64,000 nt of DNA from Streptomyces daqingensis (GTDB taxonomy: Bacteria > Actinomycetota > Actinomycetes > Streptomycetales > Streptomycetaceae): positions 62,001 to 126,000 of the forward strand of contig NZ_BMMP01000014.1 of NCBI RefSeq assembly GCF_014645895.1. The letters run 5' to 3'. The notes beneath the pieces are model-generated. The model had not been told where the DNA came from, searched no databases, and saw only the letters and a program-made list of their open reading frames with translations. The translations under genes were made by a program, and so were the position numbers. Below are positions 41,916 to 50,551 of the stretch, piece after piece; within the stretch, counting starts at the first letter, position 1; every line of letters begins with the position of its first letter.

Positions 41916-43553
41916 TCACGGCAGCGCGGGCAGCTGGGCCCGGGCTTCCGCCTCGGCCTTCGCGGGCGCCTGCTCCGGTTCCGGGGTGGTGTGCGGGCCG
42001 CAGGTGACGTCCTTCTTGTCGACGGTGCCCTTGAGGAGGTACGCGTCGACGCGCTTGTTGATGCACTCGTTCTCGACGTTGGTGATGCCGTGCGAGCCGG
42101 CGTCCTTCTCCGTGATCAGACGCGAGCCCTTGAGGCGCTTCTGCAGCTCCACGGCGCCGCCGTACGGGGTGGCCGCGTCGCGCTCGGCCTGCGTGATGAG
42201 GACGGGCGGAAGCCCCTTGCCGCCGCCGATCTCCAGCGCCTCCTGCTGCTTCACGGGCCACGTGGCGCAGGGCAGGTTGAGCCAGGCGTTGGACCAGGTG
42301 AGGAACGGGTACTTCTCGTGCAGCTCGGAGTTGTCCTTGTCCCACTTCTCCCAGCTGGTGGGCCACTTGGCGTCCGTGCACTCCACCGAGGTGTAGACGG
42401 CGTTGCCGTTCTCCGACTGCTTGTTGCCGGCCTTGTCGGCCATGTCCGGTCCGGCGGCCTCGACCAGGGCCTTCTCGTCACCCTTGAGGTAGGCAGACCA
42501 CACGCCGGCGACCTCTGCCCACGCCTGGTCGTAGTACGGGGCGCTCGTGAAGAAGTCGAGCAGCTCCGCAGGGCCGACGACGCCGCCGACGGGCTCCTTC
42601 TTCGCGGCGGCGCGCAGCTTCTCCCACTGCTTCTCGACCTTGGCGGGGGTGTCGCCGATGCCGTAGGTCGCGTCGTGCTCGGCGACCCACTTCTTCCAGT
42701 CGTCCCAGCGCATCTGGAAGGCCACGTCCTGGTCCAGGTTGTTCTGGTACCAGATCTGGTCGCGCGAGGGGTTCACCACGCTGTCGACGACCATCCGCCG
42801 CACGTGGTCCGGGAAGAGGGTGCTGTAGACCGCGCCGAGGTAGGTGCCGTAGGAGACGCCCAGGAAGTTCAGCTTCTTGTCGCCGAGCGCGGCGCGCACG
42901 ACGTCCAGGTCGCGGGCGGTGTTGGGCGTCGTCATGTGCGGCAGGAGGCCGCCGCTGCGCTCCTTGCAGCCGTCCGCGTACTCCTTGGCCAGCTTGCGCT
43001 GGGCCGTCTTGTCCGCCTCGTCGTCCGGAACCGGGTCGGCCTTGGGCGCCTTGACGAACTCCTGGGGGTCCATGCAGGAGATGGGCGCGGAGTGCCCGAC
43101 GCCGCGGGGGTCGAAGCCGACGAAGTCGTAGGCCTTCGCCGCCTTCGTCCACAGCGGGTTCCCGTCGACGACGCGGGCGGGGAAGCGCATGCCCGAACCG
43201 CCCGGGCCTCCGGGGTTGTAGACGAGGGATCCCTGGCGTTCGTCCTTCGTCCCGGTGCTCTTCACACGGTTCACGGCGATCTTGATGGTGCGGCCGTCGG
43301 GCTTGGCGTAGTCGACGGGGACGGTGACGTAGCCGCACTGGATGGGCTTGTCGAATCCCCAATCCTTCGGGCAGGTCTTCCAGTCGACGCCTGCCTTGGC
43401 GGCGTGGGCGGCAGCGGCCTTCACGCCGCGCGCCTCGGCGCTGCCGGAGCCGTCCTGGCCGGCGCCGTCCGCGAGGGCGGACGGAACCACGATGAGGCCG
43501 GCTATGAGGGCACCGGCGCCCGCTGCGCCGATGGTCGCTTTTCTTCTGTTCAC
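41916..43553 (-). CDS. Secreted tripeptidyl aminopeptidase-like alpha/beta hydrolase (Tap/Slp family)
   Basis: 545 residues with a Sec signal (KATIGAAGAGALIAGLIVVPSALA-D). The oxyanion region is NPGGPGGSG, the nucleophile Ser is in GVSYGTYLG (about residue 233), and the acid/His are in ERDAATPYGGA and SHGI. Streptomyces Tap/Slp enzymes remove N-terminal tripeptides from secreted proteins and peptides. A proline/glutamate-rich tail ends the protein. In S. coelicolor a tap gene precedes the clpP-bio region, which fits. Confidence 0.92.
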   Translation of the reverse strand: MNRRKATIGAAGAGALIAGLIVVPSALADGAGQDGSGSAEARGVKAAAAHAAKAGVDWKTCPKDWGFDKPIQCGYVTVPVDYAKPDGRTIKIAVNRVKSTGTKDERQGSLVYNPGGPGGSGMRFPARVVDGNPLWTKAAKAYDFVGFDPRGVGHSAPISCMDPQEFVKAPKADPVPDDEADKTAQRKLAKEYADGCKERSGGLLPHMTTPNTARDLDVVRAALGDKKLNFLGVSYGTYLGAVYSTLFPDHVRRMVVDSVVNPSRDQIWYQNNLDQDVAFQMRWDDWKKWVAEHDATYGIGDTPAKVEKQWEKLRAAAKKEPVGGVVGPAELLDFFTSAPYYDQAWAEVAGVWSAYLKGDEKALVEAAGPDMADKAGNKQSENGNAVYTSVECTDAKWPTSWEKWDKDNSELHEKYPFLTWSNAWLNLPCATWPVKQQEALEIGGGKGLPPVLITQAERDAATPYGGAVELQKRLKGSRLITEKDAGSHGITNVENECINKRVDAYLLKGTVDKKDVTCGPHTTPEPEQAPAKAEAEARAQLPALP

Positions 43554-44267
43554 GTGGGGGCTCCCCCTGGGGTGGCTGACCGCCTGGGCGGCGGGTGATC
43601 ACAGATCACGGTCCTGTGGGGCGGATCCTTCCGCCCCTTGACGGGCAAGGGACAGGTCACTCCGATGATCTTTACCAAGTCGTGAATCTACCGGCTCCGC
43701 CGTGGGCGCGCCTGAGCAGAAGGCCATAGGGGTCACGCCGTGACCAGCGGCGGAGTCCGCAGAGCGCCTCGTCGAGGGCGGGAGGCGACAAGGGGAGGAC
43801 GGCGGGACGGAGCCGGGCGCGACGCGCCTGCGGGAGGGCGGCTGTCGAAGTCCGGTACGGCCGCGGGGAGTTGCCCGGAAGCCGGGCGGCAATCTCCCCC
43901 GCCCGCCGATGGACCTCCCCGTCCGGTCCCGGCATGCCCCGGCGTCCCCGGCGCCCCGCGGGCGCGTACGGGACTCAGCGCCCGCCGCGCGGGATGGGCA
44001 GTGGCCGCGCGGGCCGTGACGAGGAACGCAGTGCGATCGGCCGCGCATCCGCGCCGCACACCCCCGGGCGCTCAACCCGTCCCGGCATAACGGCAGTTCA
44101 GAGGGTGTGCGCCGGGCGCGCGGACCTGCCCCTGCGCTCCGTGCTCCTCGCATGACGCAACGTCCCGTACAGCAAACGCCCTTGACTCCACGCAGGGATC
44201 ACGAGGATTCTCATGTGCAAGTCACACCCGTCAGTAACTTCGAACCCCCCACATCATCGGAGTCCCT
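43554..44267. other. Long divergent intergenic region
   Basis: 714 bases between the divergent Tap-like and M28 peptidase genes. GGGGCGGA and TCCGCCCC (43618-43637) form an 8-bp hairpin in the Tap leader. The open frames in the rest lack ribosome sites and domain features. Promoters for both secreted peptidases must lie here. Confidence 0.5.
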
Positions 44268-45206
44268 GTGAACCGCACAGCGAAGCGCCGTACCCTCATA
44301 GCCGCGTCCGCCAGCGCCGCACTGGCCGCCTCACTCCTCGGGGCGACCGGGGCCTACGGCGCCCTCGACGAGTCCGCCGCCGCGGCTCCCGACATCAACG
44401 TCGCCGACGTCCAGCAGGACCTGAAGGAACTGCAGTCCATCGCCGAGGCCAACGGCGGCAACCGGGCGCACGGCCAGCCCGGCTACAAGGCGTCCGTCGA
44501 GTTCATCAAGGGCAAGCTGGACAAGGCCGGATTCGAGACCAAGGTCCAGGAGTTCGACGGGGGCGGCATGAACCTCGTCGCCGACTGGCCGGGCGGCTCC
44601 GAGGACGAGACCGTGATGGTCGGCTCGCACCTCGACTCCGTCGAGAGCGGCGCGGGCGTCAACGACAACGGCTCGGGCTCCGCCGGCATCCTCGAGGTGG
44701 CCCTCGCCGTCGCCGACGCGAAGCTGGAGCCCAAGAAGCACCTGCGGTTCGCCTGGTGGGACGCCGAGGAGCTGGGTCTGGTCGGCTCGCAGCACTACGT
44801 CGACAGCCTCGGGGCCGACACGGAGAAGATCTCCACCTACCTCAACTTCGACATGATCGGCTCCCCCAACGCCGGTCACTTCGTCTACGACGACGACGCG
44901 ACGGTCCAGGGGATCTTCAACGACTACTTCAAGGAGAAGAACATCGAGACGGAGACCTCCTCGGAGGTCAACGGCCGCAGCGACCACGCCTCGTTCGCCG
45001 CTGCGGGCGTCACCGTCGGCGGTACCTTCACCGGCGCCGGGGACACCATGTCCGAGGAGCAGGCGCAGAAGTGGGACGGCAAGGCCGGCGAGTCCTACGA
45101 CAAGTGCTACCACTCGGAGTGCGACGACACCTCGAACATCAACGAGAAGGCGCTCGACCTGCACACCGACGGGATCGCGCACGCCGTGTGGCAGCTCAGC
45201 TCCTGA
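44268..45206 (+). CDS. Secreted M28-family zinc aminopeptidase
   Basis: 312 residues from GTG 44268, GGAG upstream. Signal peptide to about residue 31. The co-catalytic zinc ligands are all present: H121 (GSHLDS), D133 (VNDNGSG), E167/E168 (DAEELG), D195 (NFDMIG) and H282 (KCYHSECD). The layout, including the final Cys pair around YHSE, matches the S. griseus aminopeptidase, which frees hydrophobic N-terminal residues. It probably works with the neighbouring Tap-like peptidase on extracellular peptides. Confidence 0.94.
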   Translation: MNRTAKRRTLIAASASAALAASLLGATGAYGALDESAAAAPDINVADVQQDLKELQSIAEANGGNRAHGQPGYKASVEFIKGKLDKAGFETKVQEFDGGGMNLVADWPGGSEDETVMVGSHLDSVESGAGVNDNGSGSAGILEVALAVADAKLEPKKHLRFAWWDAEELGLVGSQHYVDSLGADTEKISTYLNFDMIGSPNAGHFVYDDDATVQGIFNDYFKEKNIETETSSEVNGRSDHASFAAAGVTVGGTFTGAGDTMSEEQAQKWDGKAGESYDKCYHSECDDTSNINEKALDLHTDGIAHAVWQLSS

Positions 45207-45276
45207 CGCCGCACGCCCCGACCACCGCCGCGCGGCGGTGAGTCGGCTTCTCAGGAGCCTCCGCCGCTCCTGAAGT

Positions 45277-45582
45277 TCAGCTCTCCCGGCCCGGCCGCCT
45301 GTCACCGGCGGCCGGGCCGCTGTGTTCCGCGGCGATGCCGAAGCGGTGGCGTTCGCCCGCGGAGGACGACGGACTCTCGCGGACGCTCGAGAAGGTGCTG
45401 ATGACGCCTTCCTCTGCCGCTTCGTCCATCTCCCGGAGTCTGTCCAGGTCAGCGGCCGAGACGAGCGCGACCAGCGGCTTGCCGTGCCGGGTCACCACCA
45501 CGCGCTCGCTGCCGTAGACCACACGGTTGATCAGGTCGGCGAGGGCGGCGCGCGCTTGCGTCACCGGAATCTCGTAGGTCAT
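45277..45582 (-). CDS. Phd/YefM-family antitoxin, apparently orphan
   Basis: 101 residues. EIPVTQARAALADLINRVVYGSERVVVTRHGKPLVALVSAADLDRLREM is the complete Phd/YefM fold (DNA-binding N-terminal half, dimer). The C-terminal half, which should neutralise a toxin, is Ser/Ala/Gly/Arg-rich and disordered and carries a terminator in its coding DNA. No Doc/RelE-type toxin follows; downstream is a divergent secreted peptidase. Start ATG 45582 has CTGGAG. Dyads overlap the shared promoter with the ClpP-like gene. Confidence 0.88.
   Translation of the reverse strand: MTYEIPVTQARAALADLINRVVYGSERVVVTRHGKPLVALVSAADLDRLREMDEAAEEGVISTFSSVRESPSSSAGERHRFGIAAEHSGPAAGDRRPGRES
45287..45319. terminator. Hairpin inside the antitoxin 3' end
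   Basis: CGGCCCGGCCGCC and its complement form a perfect 13-bp stem with loop TGTCACC. It is about 80 bases past the M28 gene and within the last codons of the antitoxin gene, where it can stop both transcripts. Confidence 0.75.
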
Positions 45583-45601
45583 GGCTCCAGCATAACGTCA
45601 C

Positions 45602-45626
45602 GTACATCCTGTACATTTTTTACAGG
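45602..45626. promoter_or_regulatory. Overlapping dyads in the antitoxin/ClpP-like divergent promoter
   Basis: GTACATCCTGTAC (45602-45614) is a perfect dyad with a 3-base centre, and CCTGTA..TACAGG (45608-45626) is a second, overlapping dyad around CATTTTT. They lie between the antitoxin start (45582) and the ClpP-like start (45653). Confidence 0.65.
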
Positions 45627-45652
45627 AAGGGCCGACCACGAGAGGTGACGCC

Positions 45653-46291
45653 ATGCCGCACAGACCCACAGCCCGCTACGTCCTGCCGGAGCTGAGCGAA
45701 CGGACGAGCAACGGGACCCGGACGCTGGACCCGTACTCCAAGCTGCTCGGCGAGCGGATCGTCTTCCTCGGCACGCAGATCGACGACACCGCGGCGAACG
45801 ACGTGATGGCCCAGCTCATCCAGCTGGAGGCGGCGGCGCCGGAGCGGGACATCTCGCTCTACATCAACTCCCCCGGCGGCTCGTTCAGCGCGATGAGCGC
45901 CGTCTACGACACGATGCGGTACGTCTGCTGCGACATCGAGACCGTGTGCCTCGGCCAGGCGGGACCGGTGGCCTCGGTGCTCCTCGCCGCCGGCACGCCC
46001 GGCAAGCGCATGGCGCTGCCCAGCGCCCGCATCGTCCTCGACCAACCGCACGTGACTGAGGCGCTGCAGGGCCAGGCCGACGATCTGGCCGTCCACGCAA
46101 GGGAGTTGACGCGCACCCGCGAACGGCTGGAGGAGATGTACGTACGCCATACCGGGCAGCCGCCGGGCACTGTGCGGGCCGACCTGGAGCGGGAGACGGT
46201 CCTCGACGCCGGTCAGGCGGCGGAATACGGGCTGATCGACCGGCTCACGGTCAGTCGCAGGACCGCCGCGCCCGGGCAGGGCGGGGGGTGA
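45653..46291 (+). CDS. ClpP-family protein with all three catalytic residues replaced (pseudoprotease)
   Basis: 212 residues, collinear with ClpP1/2 (YINSPGGSFSAMSAVYDTMRY, GQADDLAVHAREL, EYGLID). Gly-rich loop and helical handle are intact, so ring assembly is plausible. The Ser box, GQAASMGA in ClpP, reads GQAGPVAS (Ser to Pro105). The His box IHQP reads LDQP (His to Asp130), and the Asp box ERDxF reads ERETV (Asp to Glu181). I see no frameshift. The ATG is preceded by AGAGG. It shares a promoter region with the antitoxin and overlaps the next gene by 4 bases (GTGA). Confidence 0.85.
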   Translation: MPHRPTARYVLPELSERTSNGTRTLDPYSKLLGERIVFLGTQIDDTAANDVMAQLIQLEAAAPERDISLYINSPGGSFSAMSAVYDTMRYVCCDIETVCLGQAGPVASVLLAAGTPGKRMALPSARIVLDQPHVTEALQGQADDLAVHARELTRTRERLEEMYVRHTGQPPGTVRADLERETVLDAGQAAEYGLIDRLTVSRRTAAPGQGGG

Positions 46292-46608
46292 GCGCGGTGT
46301 GGCCGCCCGAACTGCCGCCGCTGCCCGCGCTGACACAGGCGGAGGGGAAAGTCGTCGACGGCTACCTGGAGGTGCTCGACCTGCTGGGCCGGATCAACCC
46401 GGCGCGGTCCGGGGACACTTACGGCAGGCTGCGCGCGGCGCAGGCGCTTGTGGGCAAGGCGTCGTCCCTGCGCGACGCCTTGGCGCTGATGCACGAGCGG
46501 GGCGAGAGCGAGCTGCACGGCACGACGCTGGCAACAGCCCTGCGCGTGCTGGACGGTGAGCGTCGTGCGGCTCGCGTGACCCTGCCGCCCCTCTCCCGCG
46601 GCAGGTGA
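46288..46608 (+). CDS. Small helical protein coupled to the ClpP-like gene
   Basis: 106 residues from GTG 46288, overlapping the ClpP-like stop (GTGA), so translation is coupled. Residues 15-95 are mostly amphipathic helix (AEGKVVDGYLEVLDLLGRINPARSGDTYGRLRAAQALVGKASSLRDALALMHERG). No membrane segment or metal site. No family recognised; a partner or adaptor of the ClpP-like subunit is a reasonable guess only. Confidence 0.75.
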   Translation: MSAVWPPELPPLPALTQAEGKVVDGYLEVLDLLGRINPARSGDTYGRLRAAQALVGKASSLRDALALMHERGESELHGTTLATALRVLDGERRAARVTLPPLSRGR

Positions 46609-46747
46609 GGACGCGGGCGGCGCCCGTCGCGGGACGCGCAGCGCCCGGAGTCTGGAGCTGCGGAGCCCCGGCAGCCCGGGCCCCTGGCCCCTGGACTCCG
46701 GACAGGAGCCGGTGCCGGGAGGCCCGGAGCCCGTCCCGGAAGGCGCC

Positions 46748-47956
46748 TCAGCCGGCCGCTCCCTCCGGGGCGGTACGCACGATCGTGGCGACGGCGGCGG
46801 CCAGCTGGGCGTCGCTGAGGTCGGCGCGTGCGGTCAGGCGCAAGCGGGAGATTCCGTCCGGCACCGAGGGCGGGCGGAAGCAGCCCACCTGCAGCCCGGC
46901 CGCGCGGCAGTCCGCGGCCCAGCGCACGGCCGCACCCGGCGAGGGGGCGCGCACCGAGACGACGGCGGCGTCCGGGTGCGCGGGGCGCAGTCCCGCCGCG
47001 GACAGCTCCCCGTGCAGCCGGGCCGCGGCGCTACGGACGCGGACCGCCCGCTCGGGCTCGCGGCGCAGCAGGCGGAGGGCCGCGAGGGCGGCGCCCGTGG
47101 CGGCCGGTGCGAGGCCGGTGTCGAAGATGACGGTGCGCGCCGTGTCGACGAGGTGGCCGATCACCCGGGCGGGGCCCAGGATCGCGCCGCCCTGGCTGCC
47201 GAGAGCCTTGGAGAGGGTGACCGTGGCGACCACTCCCTCCGTGCCCGCGATCCCGGCGGCGTGCACGGCGCCGCGTCCGCCCTCGCCGACGACGCCCAGG
47301 CCGTGTGCGTCGTCCACGAGCAGCGCGGCGCCGTGCTCGCCGCAGACCTCGTGCAGGGCGGCCAGCGGCGCGGCGTCCCCGTCGACGGAGAAGACCGTGT
47401 CGGTCACGGCGAGGGCGTCCCCGGCGTGCCCGTCCAGCGCCTTCGCCACGGCGTCGGGCACCGCGTGGGGGACGACGACCGTCTCCGCGCGGGAGAGGCG
47501 GCAGCCGTCGATGAGGGAGGCGTGGTTGCCGGCGTCGGAGACGACGAGGCCGCCGCGGCCGGTGAGCGCGGTCAGCGCCGCGAGATTCGCCGCGTACCCG
47601 GACGAGACCACCAGTGCCGCTTCGAATCCGCAGAACCGGGCGAGTTCCGCCTCGAGTTCGGCGTGCAGGGCGGTGGAGCCGGTCACGAGCCGAGAGCCGG
47701 TTGAGCCGGCGCCCCAGAGGCGGGCGGCGCCGGCCGCCGCGCCGGTCACCTCGGGGTGGCGGGTGAGGCCGAGGTAGTCGTTGCCCGCCAGGTCCAGCAG
47801 CTCCGAGTCGGCGGGGCGGTGCCGCAACGTCCGTACGAGGCCCGCGCATTCACGCGAGAGGCGGGCCTCGTCGAGCCAAGCGAACGGGTCGCGCCGGACG
47901 GCCCGCGGACGGGGCTCGCCCTGCGGGTCCGAGGGCGTGCGGGACTCCTCTTGCAT
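46748..47956 (-). CDS. bioF: 8-amino-7-oxononanoate synthase
   Basis: 402 residues from ATG 47956 (AGGA upstream). PLP enzyme of the alpha-oxoamine synthase family: LDLAGNDYLGLTRHPEV at the N-terminus, VTLSKALGSQGGAILG with the PLP Lys, VDDAHGLGVVG for the ring-binding Asp/His, and TDTVFSVDGDAAPL. It condenses pimeloyl-ACP/CoA with L-alanine in biotin synthesis. Divergent from bioB with about 200 bases between starts, so control may be shared; I did not find a convincing BirA-type palindrome. Confidence 0.95.
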   Translation of the reverse strand: MQEESRTPSDPQGEPRPRAVRRDPFAWLDEARLSRECAGLVRTLRHRPADSELLDLAGNDYLGLTRHPEVTGAAAGAARLWGAGSTGSRLVTGSTALHAELEAELARFCGFEAALVVSSGYAANLAALTALTGRGGLVVSDAGNHASLIDGCRLSRAETVVVPHAVPDAVAKALDGHAGDALAVTDTVFSVDGDAAPLAALHEVCGEHGAALLVDDAHGLGVVGEGGRGAVHAAGIAGTEGVVATVTLSKALGSQGGAILGPARVIGHLVDTARTVIFDTGLAPAATGAALAALRLLRREPERAVRVRSAAARLHGELSAAGLRPAHPDAAVVSVRAPSPGAAVRWAADCRAAGLQVGCFRPPSVPDGISRLRLTARADLSDAQLAAAVATIVRTAPEGAAG

Positions 47957-48153
47957 GCGGCGTCCTAGTGTCCGTGAACGGGTGTGAGGCAGGGGGCGTC
48001 GCCGGGCGCACCACCGGGGGCGTTTGTAGGCGGTCCATAGACGGTAGCCGCTCGCACGGTGCCTCGCGGTGTGGCGATACACACACCCGCCCCGGCCAAT
48101 GTTGTGACCCTTCTCCTTGGCTCTGAGCGGGGAGATCAGCAAGGATCGGCACC

Positions 48154-49218
48154 ATGGACCTGCTGAAGACGCTCGTTGAGAAGGGGCTGCGGCGCGAACT
48201 GCCGACCCGTGAAGAGGCACGCGCTGTTTTGGAGACCTCCGACGACGAGTTGCTCGACGTCGTCGCCGCCGCCGGGAAGGTGCGGCGGCACTGGTTCGGG
48301 CGGCGAGTGAAGCTGAACTATCTGGTCAACCTCAAGTCCGGGCTGTGCCCCGAGGACTGCTCGTACTGCTCCCAGCGTCTGGGGTCGAAGGCGGAGATCC
48401 TCAAGTACACGTGGCTCAAGCCGGAGGAGGCGGCGTCGGCCGCCGCGGCGGGCCTCAAGGGCGGCGCGAAGCGGGTCTGCCTGGTCGCCAGCGGCCGCGG
48501 CCCCACCGACCGGGACGTCGATCGCGTCTCGCAGACCATCTCGGCCATCAAGGACGAGCACGCGGACGTCGAGGTGTGCGCCTGCCTGGGGCTGCTCTCC
48601 GAGGGGCAGGCCGACCGGCTGCAGGCCGCCGGCGCCGACGCCTACAACCACAACCTCAACACCTCGGAAGAGACCTACAAGGACATCTGCACCACCCACA
48701 CTTTCGAGGACCGGCGGGAGACGGTCCGTCAGGCGCAGACCGCGGGCCTCTCCGCGTGCTCGGGGCTGATCGCGGGGATGGGCGAGAGCGACGAGGACCT
48801 GGTCGACGTCGTCTTCTCCCTGCGGGAGCTGGATCCGGACTCCGTCCCGGTCAACTTCCTCATCCCCTTCGACGGGACGCCTCTCGCGGACGAGTGGAAC
48901 CTCACGCCCCAGCGGGCCATGCGCATCCTCGCGATGGTCCGCTTCGTCTGCCCGGACGCGGAGGTGCGGCTCGCCGGCGGCCGCGAGGTGCATCTGCGCT
49001 CGCTGCAGCCGCTCGCGCTGCACGTCGTCAACTCCATCTTCCTGGGCGACTACCTGACCAGCGAGGGCCAGGCCGGCCAGGCCGACCTCGACATGATCGC
49101 GGATGCCGGCTTCGAGGTGGAGGGCGCCGGCACCACGACGCTCCCGGAGCACCGCTCGGAGGAGCTGGTCTCGGTGCGCAGGCGCGGCGCCGGCACCGCG
49201 CTGCCGCCCAATGCGTGA
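48154..49218 (+). CDS. bioB: Biotin synthase (radical SAM)
   Basis: 354 residues. Radical-SAM CxxxCxxC is C65-C69-C72 (GLCPEDCSYCSQ), followed by YTWLKPEEA and the [2Fe-2S] ligands among later cysteines (RVCLVASGRG, EVCACLGLL, DICTTH). It inserts sulfur into dethiobiotin. RRGAGTALPPNA is the C-terminal tail. The first of a bioB-bioA-bioD run; bioA follows after 36 bases. Confidence 0.96.
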   Translation: MDLLKTLVEKGLRRELPTREEARAVLETSDDELLDVVAAAGKVRRHWFGRRVKLNYLVNLKSGLCPEDCSYCSQRLGSKAEILKYTWLKPEEAASAAAAGLKGGAKRVCLVASGRGPTDRDVDRVSQTISAIKDEHADVEVCACLGLLSEGQADRLQAAGADAYNHNLNTSEETYKDICTTHTFEDRRETVRQAQTAGLSACSGLIAGMGESDEDLVDVVFSLRELDPDSVPVNFLIPFDGTPLADEWNLTPQRAMRILAMVRFVCPDAEVRLAGGREVHLRSLQPLALHVVNSIFLGDYLTSEGQAGQADLDMIADAGFEVEGAGTTTLPEHRSEELVSVRRRGAGTALPPNA

Positions 49219-49254
49219 CGGAGCGGCAGCGGCGACCGGCAAGGTGAACCACCC

Positions 49255-50547
49255 ATGACGCATGAGGAGTTGCTCGCACTCGACCGACAGCACGTGTGGC
49301 ATCCCTACGGCCCCATGCCGGGCCGCTCGGAGCCGCTGCTGGTGGAGTCGGCCGCGGGTGTGCGGCTGCGGCTGGCCGAGGAGTTCTGCGGGCAGCGGGA
49401 GCTGGTCGACGGGATGGCCTCGTGGTGGTCGGCCGTGCACGGCTACAACCACCCCGTACTCAACGAGGCGGCGCACCGGCAGCTGGAGCGGATGAGCCAC
49501 GTCATGTTCGGCGGGCTCACGCACGAGCCGGCCGTGCGGCTGGCGAAGCGGCTCGTCGACGTCACGCCCGAGGGTCTGGAGCACGTCTTCCTCGCGGACT
49601 CCGGGTCCGTGTCGGTCGAGGTCGCCGTCAAGATGTGCCTGCAGTACTGGCGTTCGCAGGGACGCGGCGGCAAGCGGCGTCTGATGACGTGGCGCGGCGG
49701 CTACCACGGCGACACCTGGCAGCCCATGTCGGTGTGCGACCCCGACGGCGGGATGCACGAGCTGTGGTCGGGGGTGCTGCCCCGCCAGGTCTTCGCCTCG
49801 GCGCCGCCGTCCGGCTTCGACGCCCCGCCCGACGAGGAGTATCTGCGCCACCTGCGGGACACGGTCGCCCGTCATGCCGACGAACTGGCGGCCGTGATCG
49901 TGGAACCGGTGGTGCAGGGCGCGGGCGGCATGCGCTTCCACTCCCCCGCGTACGTACGGGCCTTGCGGGAGGCGTGCGACGAGCACAACGTACTGCTGGT
50001 GCTCGACGAGATCGCCACCGGCTTCGGGCGGACGGGCTCCCTGTTCGCCGCCGAGCACGCCGGGATCGTTCCCGACGTGATGTGCCTGGGCAAGGCCCTG
50101 ACGGGCGGCTACCTCACGATGGCCGCCACGCTGTGCACCCCGCGGGTAGCCGAGGGGATCTCGCGCGGCGAGGTGCCCGTCCTCGCGCACGGTCCCACGT
50201 TCATGGGCAACCCGCTCGCCGCCGCTGTCGCGGACGCCTCCGTGGGGCTGCTCCTCGAAGGCGACTGGGCGGGTGAAGTGCGCCGCATCGAGGGCGGGTT
50301 GAAGTCGGGGCTGGCCGAGGCGGCAGGGATCCCCGGCGTGCGGGAGACACGTGTCCTGGGGGCGATCGGAGTGGTGCAGCTCGACCACGAGGTCGACATG
50401 GAGCGCGCCACCCGGGCCGCCGCACGCGCGGGCGTGTGGCTGCGCCCCTTCCGCGACATGGTCTATGCGATGCCCCCGTACGTGACGGGCGACGAGGACG
50501 TGGAGCGGATCTGCGCGGCCATGTGCGCCGCGGCGGCGGAGGGTTGA
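49255..50547 (+). CDS. bioA: Adenosylmethionine-8-amino-7-oxononanoate aminotransferase
   Basis: 430 residues, class III aminotransferase. HVWHPYGPMP and LVDGMASWWSAVHGYNHP are BioA-specific; SGSVSVEVAVKMCLQYW binds phosphate; LDEIATGFGRTG holds the PLP Asp and CLGKALTGGYL the catalytic Lys. It transfers an amino group from SAM to make 7,8-diaminopelargonate. bioD begins 4 bases after its stop. Confidence 0.96.
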   Translation: MTHEELLALDRQHVWHPYGPMPGRSEPLLVESAAGVRLRLAEEFCGQRELVDGMASWWSAVHGYNHPVLNEAAHRQLERMSHVMFGGLTHEPAVRLAKRLVDVTPEGLEHVFLADSGSVSVEVAVKMCLQYWRSQGRGGKRRLMTWRGGYHGDTWQPMSVCDPDGGMHELWSGVLPRQVFASAPPSGFDAPPDEEYLRHLRDTVARHADELAAVIVEPVVQGAGGMRFHSPAYVRALREACDEHNVLLVLDEIATGFGRTGSLFAAEHAGIVPDVMCLGKALTGGYLTMAATLCTPRVAEGISRGEVPVLAHGPTFMGNPLAAAVADASVGLLLEGDWAGEVRRIEGGLKSGLAEAAGIPGVRETRVLGAIGVVQLDHEVDMERATRAAARAGVWLRPFRDMVYAMPPYVTGDEDVERICAAMCAAAAEG

Positions 50548-50551
50548 GCGC

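Noticed and set aside
43740..44155. Small open frames on both strands in the peptidase spacer
   Set aside because: Composition is Arg/Pro/Gly-rich, frames on both strands overlap, and none has a ribosome site.
47957..48153. Possible BirA/BioR operator between bioF and bioB
   Set aside because: No convincing TTGTNAAC-type or other long dyad was found; only weak TTGTAG/GTTGTG fragments.
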